Source: SIG565 sp045590755 (GTDB lineage Bacteria; Bacillota; Clostridia; Oscillospirales; Acutalibacteraceae). From it: a stretch of DNA of 40,411 nt. The DNA lies in NCBI GenBank assembly GCA_045590755.1, contig JAZNRP010000002.1, positions 1-40,411 on the forward strand. Direction: 5' to 3'. The notes below the pieces were generated by a model. The model made no database searches, was not told the origin of the DNA, and saw nothing but the letters and a program-made list of their open reading frames with translations. The translations under genes were made by a program, and so were the position numbers. How positions within the stretch are numbered: position 1 is the stretch's first letter; each line of letters begins with the position of its first letter. This document shows, in pieces, positions 1 to 6,572 of this stretch.

Positions 1-19
1 TATTTTTTTGGAGGTCCAT

Positions 20-706
20 ATGAAAACAATACGCAACTATTTTTCTAAAACAGATCTTGTATTGTGGTTCGTATCTATGATTTTTATTATAATTTCTTTT
101 TGCGTTTTTGACCGAGAAAGCTATTTAACATTGGTTGCCTCTCTGATTGGTGTAACTTCACTGATATTCAATGCCAAGGGGAATCCTATTGGTCAAGCAC
201 TTATGATCGTTTTCAGTCTGTTATACGGTGTTATTTCTTTCTCCTTTGCTTATTATGGAGAAATGATTACTTATCTTGGAATGACTATGCCGATGGCACT
301 TTTTGCCTTGATTTCTTGGCTCAGAAATCCATATAAAGGAAACAAAGCCGAGGTTAAGGTTAACAGCATCAGTAAAAAAGAGCAAATCATAATGTGGATA
401 CTGTCCATTGTCGTGACAACGGTATTCTTCTATATACTGAACTACTTTAATACAGCAAATATTGTTCCAAGCACAATATCCGTAACAACAAGCTTTCTTG
501 CCGTATACCTGACATTTCGCAGGTGTCCAACCTTTGCATTGGCATATGCCGCCAACGATATAGTGCTAATCGTGTTGTGGGTAATGGCAAGTATTCATGA
601 GGTGAAATATATCTCCGTTGTCGTTTGTTTTATCGCCTTTTTTGTTAATGACATTTACGGATATATCAGTTGGAAACGAATGAAGCGTCGTCAAACAGCA
701 CAATAA
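20..706 (+). CDS. pnuC: PnuC-family nicotinamide riboside/mononucleotide transporter
   Basis: A 228-residue integral membrane protein with about seven hydrophobic segments, the usual size for PnuC. PnuC carriers move nicotinamide riboside (or a related vitamin precursor) across the inner membrane, and phosphorylation inside the cell traps it. Family hallmarks seen are the SLIGVTSLIFNAKGNPIG stretch early in the protein, the ISWLRNPYKGNKAEVKVN loop in the middle and the NDIVLIVLW helix near the C terminus. I start at ATG 20 because GGAGG lies at 10-14, five bases upstream; a TTG at 8 in the same frame has no upstream site. A strong terminator follows at once, so the gene ends its transcript. 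Its promoter lies outside the window. Substrate choice (nicotinamide riboside or another vitamin) cannot be read from the sequence. Confidence 0.88.
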   Translation: MKTIRNYFSKTDLVLWFVSMIFIIISFCVFDRESYLTLVASLIGVTSLIFNAKGNPIGQALMIVFSLLYGVISFSFAYYGEMITYLGMTMPMALFALISWLRNPYKGNKAEVKVNSISKKEQIIMWILSIVVTTVFFYILNYFNTANIVPSTISVTTSFLAVYLTFRRCPTFALAYAANDIVLIVLWVMASIHEVKYISVVVCFIAFFVNDIYGYISWKRMKRRQTAQ

Positions 707-712
707 CACCAG

Positions 713-750
713 TAGCGGCAGAGAGTCGATAATCTCTCTGCCGCTATTTT
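713..750 (+). terminator. Rho-independent terminator of pnuC
   Basis: A 13-bp perfect stem (713-725 with 734-746, core GCGGCAGAGAG) with an 8-base loop is followed by ATTTTCTTT. It begins seven bases after the pnuC stop codon. Confidence 0.9.
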
Positions 751-769
751 CTTTAGAGAATTGACTTAT

Positions 770-1213
770 CTAAATTACTTGCATCATCCAATAAATAAAA
801 CCATAAATCACCGAAGCTACCACTCCATAAACAATAACGGGCCCTGCAATTGTAAACATCTTTGCGCCTACCCCTAATATGAAGCCCTCGTTTTTAAACT
901 CAATGGCGGGTGAGACAACGGCATTAGCAAAACCCGTTATTGGTACTAAAGTCCCGGCACCTGCAAATTTTGCGATATTATCAAACACCTTAAGTCCTGT
1001 AAGTAGAGCCGCTAAAAATATAAGGGACACCGGAACAAGCATTTTTACAACATCTTCAGACAAACCCAAATATTCATAAAGTTCTTTAAGCAGTTGCCCG
1101 ATAACGCAAATTAAACCGCCGACAAAATATGCAAAAACAAAATTTTTAATTTTGGGTGATGGCGGCGAAGCCTTCTTAACCATTTTATCATATCTTTTTT
1201 TAGTAATTTTCAT
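770..1213 (-). CDS. spoVAC: Stage V sporulation protein AC (SpoVAC)
   Basis: This 147-residue membrane protein matches SpoVAC across its length: a basic N terminus, the FVGGLICVIGQLL helix, then AALLTGLKVFDNIAKFAGAGTLVPITGFANAVVSPAIEFKNEGFILGVGAKMF in pieces characteristic of the family. SpoVA proteins sit in the inner spore membrane and move Ca-dipicolinate into the forespore and out during germination; SpoVAC is reported to act as a mechanosensitive channel. Usually spoVAC is followed by spoVAD and spoVAE, but here the next gene downstream is the convergent pnuC, so this copy stands alone. Upstream on the same strand is a VanZ-like gene with its own terminator. AAGGGG lies before the ATG at 1213. 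I could not assign a sigma-G promoter with confidence. Confidence 0.9.
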   Translation of the reverse strand: MKITKKRYDKMVKKASPPSPKIKNFVFAYFVGGLICVIGQLLKELYEYLGLSEDVVKMLVPVSLIFLAALLTGLKVFDNIAKFAGAGTLVPITGFANAVVSPAIEFKNEGFILGVGAKMFTIAGPVIVYGVVASVIYGFIYWMMQVI

Positions 1214-1265
1214 AAGGATTCCCCTTTCTGTTTTATTTTGTTCACAAAAAGGAAAAATATAAATG

Positions 1266-1295
1266 AAAAACAGAAGTCAAGCGACTTCTGTTTTT
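1266..1295 (-). terminator. Terminator of the VanZ-like gene
   Basis: CAGAAGTC (1271-1278) pairs with GACTTCTG (1283-1290) around a 4-base loop, extended by A5/T5 on both sides, so it can act in both directions. The stop codon of the VanZ-like gene (1277-1279) lies inside the stem. Confidence 0.82.
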
Positions 1296-1762
1296 TCTTT
1301 AAAAGTGTTTTTTAAAATCGGATAAGCAATTGCTGCTCCCGTAACATTTAAGATAACATCATCAATATCACAGCTTCCCGTCAGAAATATAAGCTGTAAA
1401 ATTTCAATTGCTACAGAAAAAAGAATCAATGCTATCAGTAGCTTAAAAAAACAATTTATGCCTTTAAATATTCTCGGTATAAAATAAGTAAGTGGTATGA
1501 GCATTATTAAATTACCAAAAATATTAATTACAAAATACGCTAAAGAAATTTTATCTTGCGCAACACCATTTATATACAGTTTAACGGTAGAAAAAGGTAT
1601 TAAATTAAGTGAGTTATCAATATAATTTACAAACGAATCGAAACTGAAGTTTTGTATATTAAATATATTTCTGCCGAATGCATCATCTAAAAGTGTAAAA
1701 TCAATAAGTATAATTATATACACAAATAACAAAATCCACTCGGTAATGCGTAATTTTTTCAT
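1277..1762 (-). CDS. VanZ-like family membrane protein
   Basis: A 161-residue protein with four to five membrane segments and the VanZ-like pattern: the NLIPFSTVKLY motif after the first helix, then FGNLIMLIPLTYFIPRIF, the IEILQLIF helix and the DIDDVILNVTGAAIAY motif near the C terminus. VanZ itself gives low-level teicoplanin resistance by an unknown mechanism; most family members are chromosomal and of unknown function, so no resistance role is claimed. AGGGG precedes ATG 1762. It has a textbook promoter (1792-1820) back to back with that of the DegV gene, and its transcript ends at the hairpin that contains its own stop codon. Confidence 0.82.
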   Translation of the reverse strand: MKKLRITEWILLFVYIIILIDFTLLDDAFGRNIFNIQNFSFDSFVNYIDNSLNLIPFSTVKLYINGVAQDKISLAYFVINIFGNLIMLIPLTYFIPRIFKGINCFFKLLIALILFSVAIEILQLIFLTGSCDIDDVILNVTGAAIAYPILKNTFKEKTEVA

Positions 1763-1791
1763 TTATAAACCCCTGCAACAGTAATATATAC

Positions 1792-1820
1792 ATTATAAAA
1801 ATTTAGGGCTTCTCTGTCAA
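1792..1820 (-). promoter_or_regulatory. Consensus sigma-A promoter of the VanZ-like gene
   Basis: On the minus strand TTGACA (1815-1820) and TATAAT (1792-1797) are separated by exactly 17 bases: both hexamers match consensus perfectly. Confidence 0.82.
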
Positions 1821-1834
1821 CAATAAAAAAATTA

Positions 1835-1863
1835 TTGTTTTTGCGGTAATTTAATGGTATAAT
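1835..1863 (+). promoter_or_regulatory. Promoter of the DegV-family gene
   Basis: TTGTTT (1835-1840), 17-base spacer, TATAAT (1858-1863). Just downstream GTGAC (1871-1875) and GTCAC (1883-1887) form a small inverted repeat in the leader that could be an operator or a short hairpin; no regulator is implied. Confidence 0.75.
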
Positions 1864-1913
1864 ACAACAAGTGACAAATTCCGTCACACTTTTACAAAAC
1901 GGAGGATTTTATT

Positions 1914-2777
1914 TTGAGTAATAAAAAAGTAATTATCACGAGTGACAGTACCAGTGATTTATCCCCAGAATTAATTGAAAAATATAATATAAAAATTTTA
2001 CCAATGGGTATTACCCTTGGTGACGAATTATATTACGACGGCAAAGACATAACTCCCGATGAGATTTACGCATATTTTGAAAAAAACCAGAGCTTACCTA
2101 AAACATCGGCCATTAATATGGTGGATTTTTCTGAGTTTTTTGAGACTTTTGTTGATGCGGGCTGCGCTGTTGTTAACTTTACAATCAGCTCTGAAATGTC
2201 AACAACCTTTAATAACAGCCGTTTGGCAGCTGAAGAATATGAAGATGTTTACACTATTGATTCAAGAAATCTTTCTACAGGCGGCGGATTGCTTGTTTTG
2301 AAGGCCGCGGAAATGGCACAAAACGGTGAAAGTGCTGAAAAGATAGTTGAAGAAATAAATGGTATGATTGACCGTGTTGACGCTTCCTTTGTAATTGATA
2401 AGCTTAATTACTTGCATAAGGGTGGCCGTTGCTCTGCCGTTGCGGCGCTTGGCGCAAATCTTTTAAAGCTTAAGCCCTGCATTGAAGTTAAAAACGGAAA
2501 AATGGGTGTTGGCAAAAAGTATCGCGGAAAATTCGGCGATGTATTACGCGAATATGTTTGTGACCGCTTAAGTGATACTGATAATATAGAGACCGACCGT
2601 ATCTTCGTAACACACGCAGGTTGTGATATGGAAATAGTTAATGCGGTTTACGAGCAGGTTAAAGCCGCCCTACCGTTTAAGGAAGTAATTTTAACCAGAG
2701 CCGGCTGTACCATTTCTTCTCACTGCGGACCTGATACATTAGGTATATTGTTTGTGAGGAAATCACCAATTCAGTAA
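1914..2777 (+). CDS. DegV family fatty-acid-binding protein
   Basis: A 287-residue soluble protein with the DegV fold. It has the N-terminal ITSDSTSDLSPELIEKY signature, KTSAINMVDFSEFF with the TSxxxxxxF element, the FTISSEMSTTFNNSR ligand-binding stretch, and the C-terminal THAG and SSHCGPDTLGILF motifs. DegV (FakB-type) proteins bind a single fatty acid and, where FakA is present, present it for phosphorylation so that exogenous fatty acids can enter phospholipids. No fakA gene is in this window. The start is TTG 1914, eight bases after GGAGG at 1901-1905. Genomes usually hold several DegV paralogues, so the exact ligand is open. It is a single-gene unit between its own promoter and a shared terminator. 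Confidence 0.9.
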   Translation: MSNKKVIITSDSTSDLSPELIEKYNIKILPMGITLGDELYYDGKDITPDEIYAYFEKNQSLPKTSAINMVDFSEFFETFVDAGCAVVNFTISSEMSTTFNNSRLAAEEYEDVYTIDSRNLSTGGGLLVLKAAEMAQNGESAEKIVEEINGMIDRVDASFVIDKLNYLHKGGRCSAVAALGANLLKLKPCIEVKNGKMGVGKKYRGKFGDVLREYVCDRLSDTDNIETDRIFVTHAGCDMEIVNAVYEQVKAALPFKEVILTRAGCTISSHCGPDTLGILFVRKSPIQ

Positions 2778-2878
2778 AAACACATATAATAAGGCAGGGG
2801 TAAATGAAGGATATCCTACTCTGTCGGCGGTAGCCAATGTCTATCTTTAAAATTACCGATAAACCCCTTTAATATATA

Positions 2879-2906
2879 AAAAGCACCCGAAATATCGGGT
2901 GCTTTT
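2879..2906. terminator. Bidirectional terminator between degV-like gene and YesL-like gene
   Basis: AAAAGCACCCGA (2879-2890) pairs with TCGGGTGCTTTT (2895-2906) around AATA. The A and T runs on each side suit termination of the convergent genes on both strands. Confidence 0.88.
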
Positions 2907-2909
2907 CTA

Positions 2910-3704
2910 TTATATTAAATCTTCTTCTGAATACTCAGCTTTTAATACACCCAAACGGCGTCTAAGTTCAATATCTTCATCGGGATGGTTTTCGTAATAA
3001 GGCTCTATCATATACTTTTTAATAACGGGAAATACATTAAATTGAATAAGTAAAAATCTGTAAGAAGGTAGAACGAAAATAACTATTAAGAAGAATAAAA
3101 ACTGGGTCAGCCCCACGCCTACAATTCCCAATCCGTAACAGAAGGCATAGATAAGTGCTAAACCTAATAAAATTATTATGTTATTTTTGAGTCCTAAAAT
3201 TGAAAGCTTAAAGCTATTGGAATAAATTTCCTTAAGTGATAACTTAAAGGTAACAAGTATTACCCATAAATAATACTGCATTATAATAAAAATAAGTAGA
3301 ATTGATATACAAACAACAAGCCCTATTGTTCTTAGCTCATTTTGAAAATAGACCCAGAAGAAATAAATATCAAATACCAAAAAGCCAATTACCAGAAGAT
3401 TAATTAATCCCGCCAATAACGCTTGCTTCCAATTTTTCTTTATGGTATCGAAAAAGTCACTGGTACCAAAGGAATGGGTATCAACTGCCATATTTCGTGT
3501 AATATTTGTCATACCCGCCGCCGCAAGTCCCGACGGAATAACCAGTATTGTTAACAACCAATACCAAATAGAATTAATAGCGAGCTTCCAGAAGTTTTTA
3601 AAAAACAACTCAAAAAAGCGAATTAATCCGATTTTTTCGGGAGCATTCTTTTCTACTCCCGGTCCTTCCTTATCATAATTAAATAAACCAAAAAAACCTG
3701 CCAT
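2910..3704 (-). CDS. YesL-like (DUF624) membrane protein
   Basis: A 264-residue protein with about five to six membrane helices. Features typical of DUF624/YesL proteins are the N-terminal GLFNYDKEGPGV stretch, a first helix after FFELFFKNFWKLAINSIWYWL and a mid-protein RNMA/TSDFFDTIKKNWKQALLAG region. YesL proteins often sit beside carbohydrate ABC transporters or sensor kinases, but no such genes are here. The start ATG (3702-3704) overlaps the TAA of the upstream membrane gene in a TAATG junction, so the two are probably translationally coupled and may work together. Function is unknown. Confidence 0.72.
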   Translation of the reverse strand: MAGFFGLFNYDKEGPGVEKNAPEKIGLIRFFELFFKNFWKLAINSIWYWLLTILVIPSGLAAAGMTNITRNMAVDTHSFGTSDFFDTIKKNWKQALLAGLINLLVIGFLVFDIYFFWVYFQNELRTIGLVVCISILLIFIIMQYYLWVILVTFKLSLKEIYSNSFKLSILGLKNNIIILLGLALIYAFCYGLGIVGVGLTQFLFFLIVIFVLPSYRFLLIQFNVFPVIKKYMIEPYYENHPDEDIELRRRLGVLKAEYSEEDLI

Positions 3705-4426
3705 TATTTTTTCAAATCCCTTTTATAAATAAATTTGCTGAACAAATTAATTCTCTTAAAGCCGAGTGTATAAGATATTTGCGCAATAACGGGCGGAAAT
3801 ACCAATACTGTTAAACCGAGAAAAAGCTGTAACCATGAAATGCCGTCGGTAGAGTTTGTTTTCTGACCGAAAACGGCATTAATAAGCATAAAGGTCTGAT
3901 AGCTCATAAATCGGAAAAGCGAATACCAAGTGCCGCTTATAACACCAAATTTTGCAACCACCGCAACAAGCCAGGCAATAAAGCTTGGTACAACAGCCAA
4001 TAAACCGATTTTAAGTCCCCTTATTTTATCAGGCTCTTTATGATTAAAATTAACTAAATTTGCATCACTGTCACCGAGTTTGTAAAGAGAACTATAAATA
4101 AATGCAATTGTAACAAGACCGCCGATTAATTGACCTGTAACATCTGTAAATATTTTGCCACCGCCACTGACTTCAGACCTTAACGGCACCGTTGAAACTT
4201 CAATTCCTTCTGCTTCAAATTCAACGCGTTTTGTATCTTCGCCGTCGGTATAATAGTAATGATATAAAACTTCGTTTTTATCTGCAGAATATGCAGTATA
4301 GCCCACCACAGTAGTAAAAGCACCTGTGGCAACAACTGTAAGGGACAGATAAACAAAAAAGGTTATAATTGCCGAAATATAATATCTGATACTGTTAGAA
4401 GCTGCTATTTTAATATTGGAATCCAT
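3704..4426 (-). CDS. Unknown polytopic membrane protein paired with the YesL-like gene
   Basis: A 240-residue protein I do not recognise. A first hydrophobic segment (about residues 15-45) is followed by a polar loop of about 50 residues rich in Tyr, Glu and Asp (YHYYYTDGEDTKRVEFEAEG), then about four more helices and a basic tail (FKRINLFSKFIYKRDLKK). The loop is predicted to face outside. The start is ATG 4426, with AGGTGAGGGG just upstream, rather than an in-frame codon at 4537 that would place the promoter and upstream terminator inside the gene. Its TAA overlaps the start of the YesL-like gene. The pair has its own promoter at 4449-4477. Confidence 0.72.
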   Translation of the reverse strand: MDSNIKIAASNSIRYYISAIITFFVYLSLTVVATGAFTTVVGYTAYSADKNEVLYHYYYTDGEDTKRVEFEAEGIEVSTVPLRSEVSGGGKIFTDVTGQLIGGLVTIAFIYSSLYKLGDSDANLVNFNHKEPDKIRGLKIGLLAVVPSFIAWLVAVVAKFGVISGTWYSLFRFMSYQTFMLINAVFGQKTNSTDGISWLQLFLGLTVLVFPPVIAQISYTLGFKRINLFSKFIYKRDLKK

Positions 4427-4448
4427 AAAACCCCTCACCTTCCATAAA

Positions 4449-4477
4449 ATTATATTATAATAAAAATAAAAAAGCAA
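4449..4477 (-). promoter_or_regulatory. Promoter of the membrane-protein pair
   Basis: On the minus strand TTGCTT (4472-4477), 17 bases, TATAAT (4449-4454). The -35 box overlaps the terminator of the gene upstream, a compact terminator-promoter junction. Confidence 0.65.
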
Positions 4478-4498
4478 GTATTTATAAAAATACCTGCT
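4467..4498 (-). terminator. Terminator of the 91-residue membrane protein gene
   Basis: On the minus strand AGCAGGTATTT pairs with AAATACTTGCT (one G-T wobble, 4-base loop), followed by TTTTTATTTTTA. Confidence 0.8.
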
Positions 4499-4514
4499 AA
4501 AATTTACAATTTGT

Positions 4515-4790
4515 TTAGAAAATAAGAATTGCCGCAATACTCAAAGCAATTAAAATCACTGATGCCAGACTAATATATTTAATCTGTCTTCTTTTGCGGT
4601 AAACGGCGCGAATATTTTCCCTTTCTTTTAGTTCAGGATAATATTCATTTATTATTCTATCGGCTTCTTCCTTTAGCCGCTTTGTACCGATATTGCCGTA
4701 TTCAGGGGTTACAAAAAGTATAACCTTCTCAAATAAATCAGAGCCTGTATCATTAATTTCAATCACGGTACGGTTTATTCCCCTTACCAT
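4515..4790 (-). CDS. Small C-tail-anchored protein of unknown function
   Basis: A 91-residue protein with a soluble N-terminal part (about 1-70) and one C-terminal membrane helix (about 72-91, ISLASVILIALSIAAILIF). A basic stretch (YRKRRQIKY) precedes the helix, which puts the soluble part in the cytoplasm by the positive-inside rule. No family is recognised. GGTGGTG lies before ATG 4790. Support for it being real comes from a good ribosome binding site, its own terminator and coherent amino-acid composition. Confidence 0.65.
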   Translation of the reverse strand: MVRGINRTVIEINDTGSDLFEKVILFVTPEYGNIGTKRLKEEADRIINEYYPELKERENIRAVYRKRRQIKYISLASVILIALSIAAILIF

Positions 4791-4951
4791 AAAAGCACCA
4801 CCTATATTTTAGATAATTTAAGTGTTGACAAATTGAAATTTTTTATTCAGGTTAACATAAAATTGTTAATAAGTCGGTGGAAAAGTGGAAAAAACCGCTT
4901 GAAATCAATGAAAAGTTATCAACAATTCGACAAATTTCGAGTTATGTAAAG

Positions 4952-5638
4952 TTATTTTTCGGGTTTTCCTGTTAAAAACGCTATGCTTCGCTCTACCGAA
5001 TCCTTAGAGTTTTCCCAGTCGCAGCTATTGGCATCTGTGTGGTAATTATACATTTTGCAGTAGTTGTCGACATCCTTATTTAATTTTAAAAGACTGTCAT
5101 TTGTGATTCTGAGAATATTTTTCAAAAACTCATCGCCGTAGTGCTTCATTTTTTTATTACTTCCTAAAACCAGCATTTCAAAATGCGGCATACAAAACTG
5201 TGACTGTGAGTTAAATAAATCCCTGAAATCCTTTTCGGTTTCATAGCAGCGATAGATGGTTTCCACCATTCGCTCCATTCCCCAGTTAATCTTCTGACAG
5301 ATAAAGCACGACTCCCCTATTTGATGAGCCCGTTTTGCTTTACCGCCGACAGAAGAAAACAAACCGCCCGAAAAAACATCTTTTTTTATGGTATCTAAAT
5401 GTGTCTGAAGCATAAGCGCTAATGCCAGTCTTCCGCGGTGATTCAGCATTTTATCATAATGGTCGGGACAAAAACCCACCTTGTTTGTTTCAATTCTGAC
5501 ATCGGGCTCCATCATAGCGGCGCCCATAATGTAATCAACTATATGGTCTTCTACAGTCTTCTTCATACGGCATATAGGACAACCGTCGTTAACTTCAAAA
5601 ACTTCACTGACGGGTATAGTGCAAATATCATCTCTCAT
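4952..5638 (-). CDS. DUF6062-like cysteine-rich cytoplasmic protein
   Basis: A 228-residue soluble protein built of two similar halves. Each has a Cys-x-x-Cys pair followed by an aromatic-Cys-x-x-His motif: CPICRMKK then FCPDHYDKM in the first half, and CFICQK then FCMPHFEML in the second. The spacing suggests two zinc- or metal-binding sites. It resembles the clostridial family annotated as DUF6062, whose function is unknown; the family name is from memory and should be confirmed. GGAG precedes ATG 5638 by ten bases. Its promoter overlaps that of the divergent glycosylase gene. Confidence 0.7.
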   Translation of the reverse strand: MRDDICTIPVSEVFEVNDGCPICRMKKTVEDHIVDYIMGAAMMEPDVRIETNKVGFCPDHYDKMLNHRGRLALALMLQTHLDTIKKDVFSGGLFSSVGGKAKRAHQIGESCFICQKINWGMERMVETIYRCYETEKDFRDLFNSQSQFCMPHFEMLVLGSNKKMKHYGDEFLKNILRITNDSLLKLNKDVDNYCKMYNYHTDANSCDWENSKDSVERSIAFLTGKPEK

Positions 5639-5654
5639 TTTTTATCAACTCCAC

Positions 5655-5683
5655 TTGTGATTATACAACATTTGTGGTAAAAT
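5655..5683 (+). promoter_or_regulatory. Promoter of the 8-oxoguanine glycosylase gene
   Basis: TTGTGA (5655-5660), 17 bases, TAAAAT (5678-5683). It overlaps almost fully with the oppositely directed promoter at 5660-5688. Confidence 0.68.
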
Positions 5684-5688
5684 TGAAA
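5660..5688 (-). promoter_or_regulatory. Promoter of the DUF6062-like gene
   Basis: On the minus strand TTTCAA (5683-5688), 17 bases, TATAAT (5660-5665). Each -10 box of this pair touches the -35 box of the other, so RNA polymerase could occupy only one at a time. Confidence 0.62.
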
Positions 5689-5714
5689 CATAAATTTTTA
5701 AGGTGTGTTATGGT

Positions 5715-6542
5715 TTGAAAATTAGTTTTGAAAACGGCAATACAGTAATAAAGAATATAGAAAACTTTAATCTTGCCCAGATACTTGACTGCGGACAGGC
5801 TTTTCGTTGGAAAAATCTTTTCGGCAATACCTGGGAAGGCATTGCTTTTAATAAATATTTAAAGGTTACTCAAGATGGCAACAGTGTTATTTTTTATAAT
5901 ACTTCACTTGATGAATTCTATAATATCTGGTATGCGTATTTTGATATTGAGCGTGATTATGGAAAAATAGCTGCCGCCTTAAATGATAATGAAATTTTGA
6001 AATCTGCCGCAGAATATGGCTGTGGCATACGCATCTTAAAACAGAATTCTTGGGAAGCACTATGCTCCTTTATAATTTCTCAAAACAACAATATACCGCG
6101 TATTAAAGGCATAATTGAACGCCTTTGTGAAAATTTCGGTGAAAAAGTTGAAGGCGGCTACAGTTTCCCTACTGCCGAGAAAATAGCGAAACTTTCTTTA
6201 GAAGATTTAGAGGTACTGCGTAGCGGTTTCAGAGCAAAATACATACTTGATGCGGCAAAAAAAGTAACCGATAAAGTAATTAATTTAAGTGAAATTTCAA
6301 AAATGCCAACCGACATTGCAAGAAATGAGCTGACAAAAATTTACGGTGTCGGTGAAAAGGTTGCAGATTGCACCCTACTTTACGGTATGGGACACCTTGA
6401 CGCATTTCCAAAAGATGTATGGATTAAACGCGCAATAAATCTACTGTTCGGCGGTGAACTGAAAGAAAGTCAAAGCGAATATGCCGGTATAATTCAGCAA
6501 TATATTTTCTTTTATGCCCGTGAAACCAAATTGGAAATATAA
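5715..6542 (+). CDS. ogg: OGG1-type 8-oxoguanine DNA glycosylase/AP lyase
   Basis: A 275-residue base-excision repair enzyme that removes 8-oxoguanine from DNA. The N-terminal OGG domain carries ILDCGQAFRW (residues 23-32). The SQNNNIPRI stretch (122-130) matches the NNN motif by which OGG1 reads the opposite cytosine. The helix-hairpin-helix-GPD region has IYGVGEKVADC with the nucleophile Lys215, and FPKDVW with catalytic Asp234. The Lys marks a bifunctional glycosylase rather than an AlkA-type monofunctional one. I prefer TTG 5715, nine bases after AAGGTG (5700-5705), over GTG 5703, which overlaps that site; the desulfurase and CinA-like genes start the same way. It is a single-gene unit with its own terminator. 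Confidence 0.9.
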   Translation: MKISFENGNTVIKNIENFNLAQILDCGQAFRWKNLFGNTWEGIAFNKYLKVTQDGNSVIFYNTSLDEFYNIWYAYFDIERDYGKIAAALNDNEILKSAAEYGCGIRILKQNSWEALCSFIISQNNNIPRIKGIIERLCENFGEKVEGGYSFPTAEKIAKLSLEDLEVLRSGFRAKYILDAAKKVTDKVINLSEISKMPTDIARNELTKIYGVGEKVADCTLLYGMGHLDAFPKDVWIKRAINLLFGGELKESQSEYAGIIQQYIFFYARETKLEI

Positions 6543-6572
6543 AAAGAGTTAACTTTTGTTAACTCTTTTTTT
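6541..6572. terminator. Bidirectional terminator between ogg and DUF2156-GNAT gene
   Basis: A 13-bp perfect stem, AAAAAGAGTTAAC (6541-6553) with GTTAACTCTTTTT (6558-6570), around TTTT. Runs of A and T flank it, so it serves both convergent genes. Confidence 0.9.

Noticed and set aside
1277..1762. Glycopeptide resistance gene vanZ
   Set aside because: Only the general VanZ-like fold is seen and no van cluster is near, so a resistance role is not supported.
4800..4950. Chromosome replication origin
   Set aside because: DnaA-box-like words are present but no dnaA, dnaN, recF or gyrase genes lie near; kept only as a low-interest observation.
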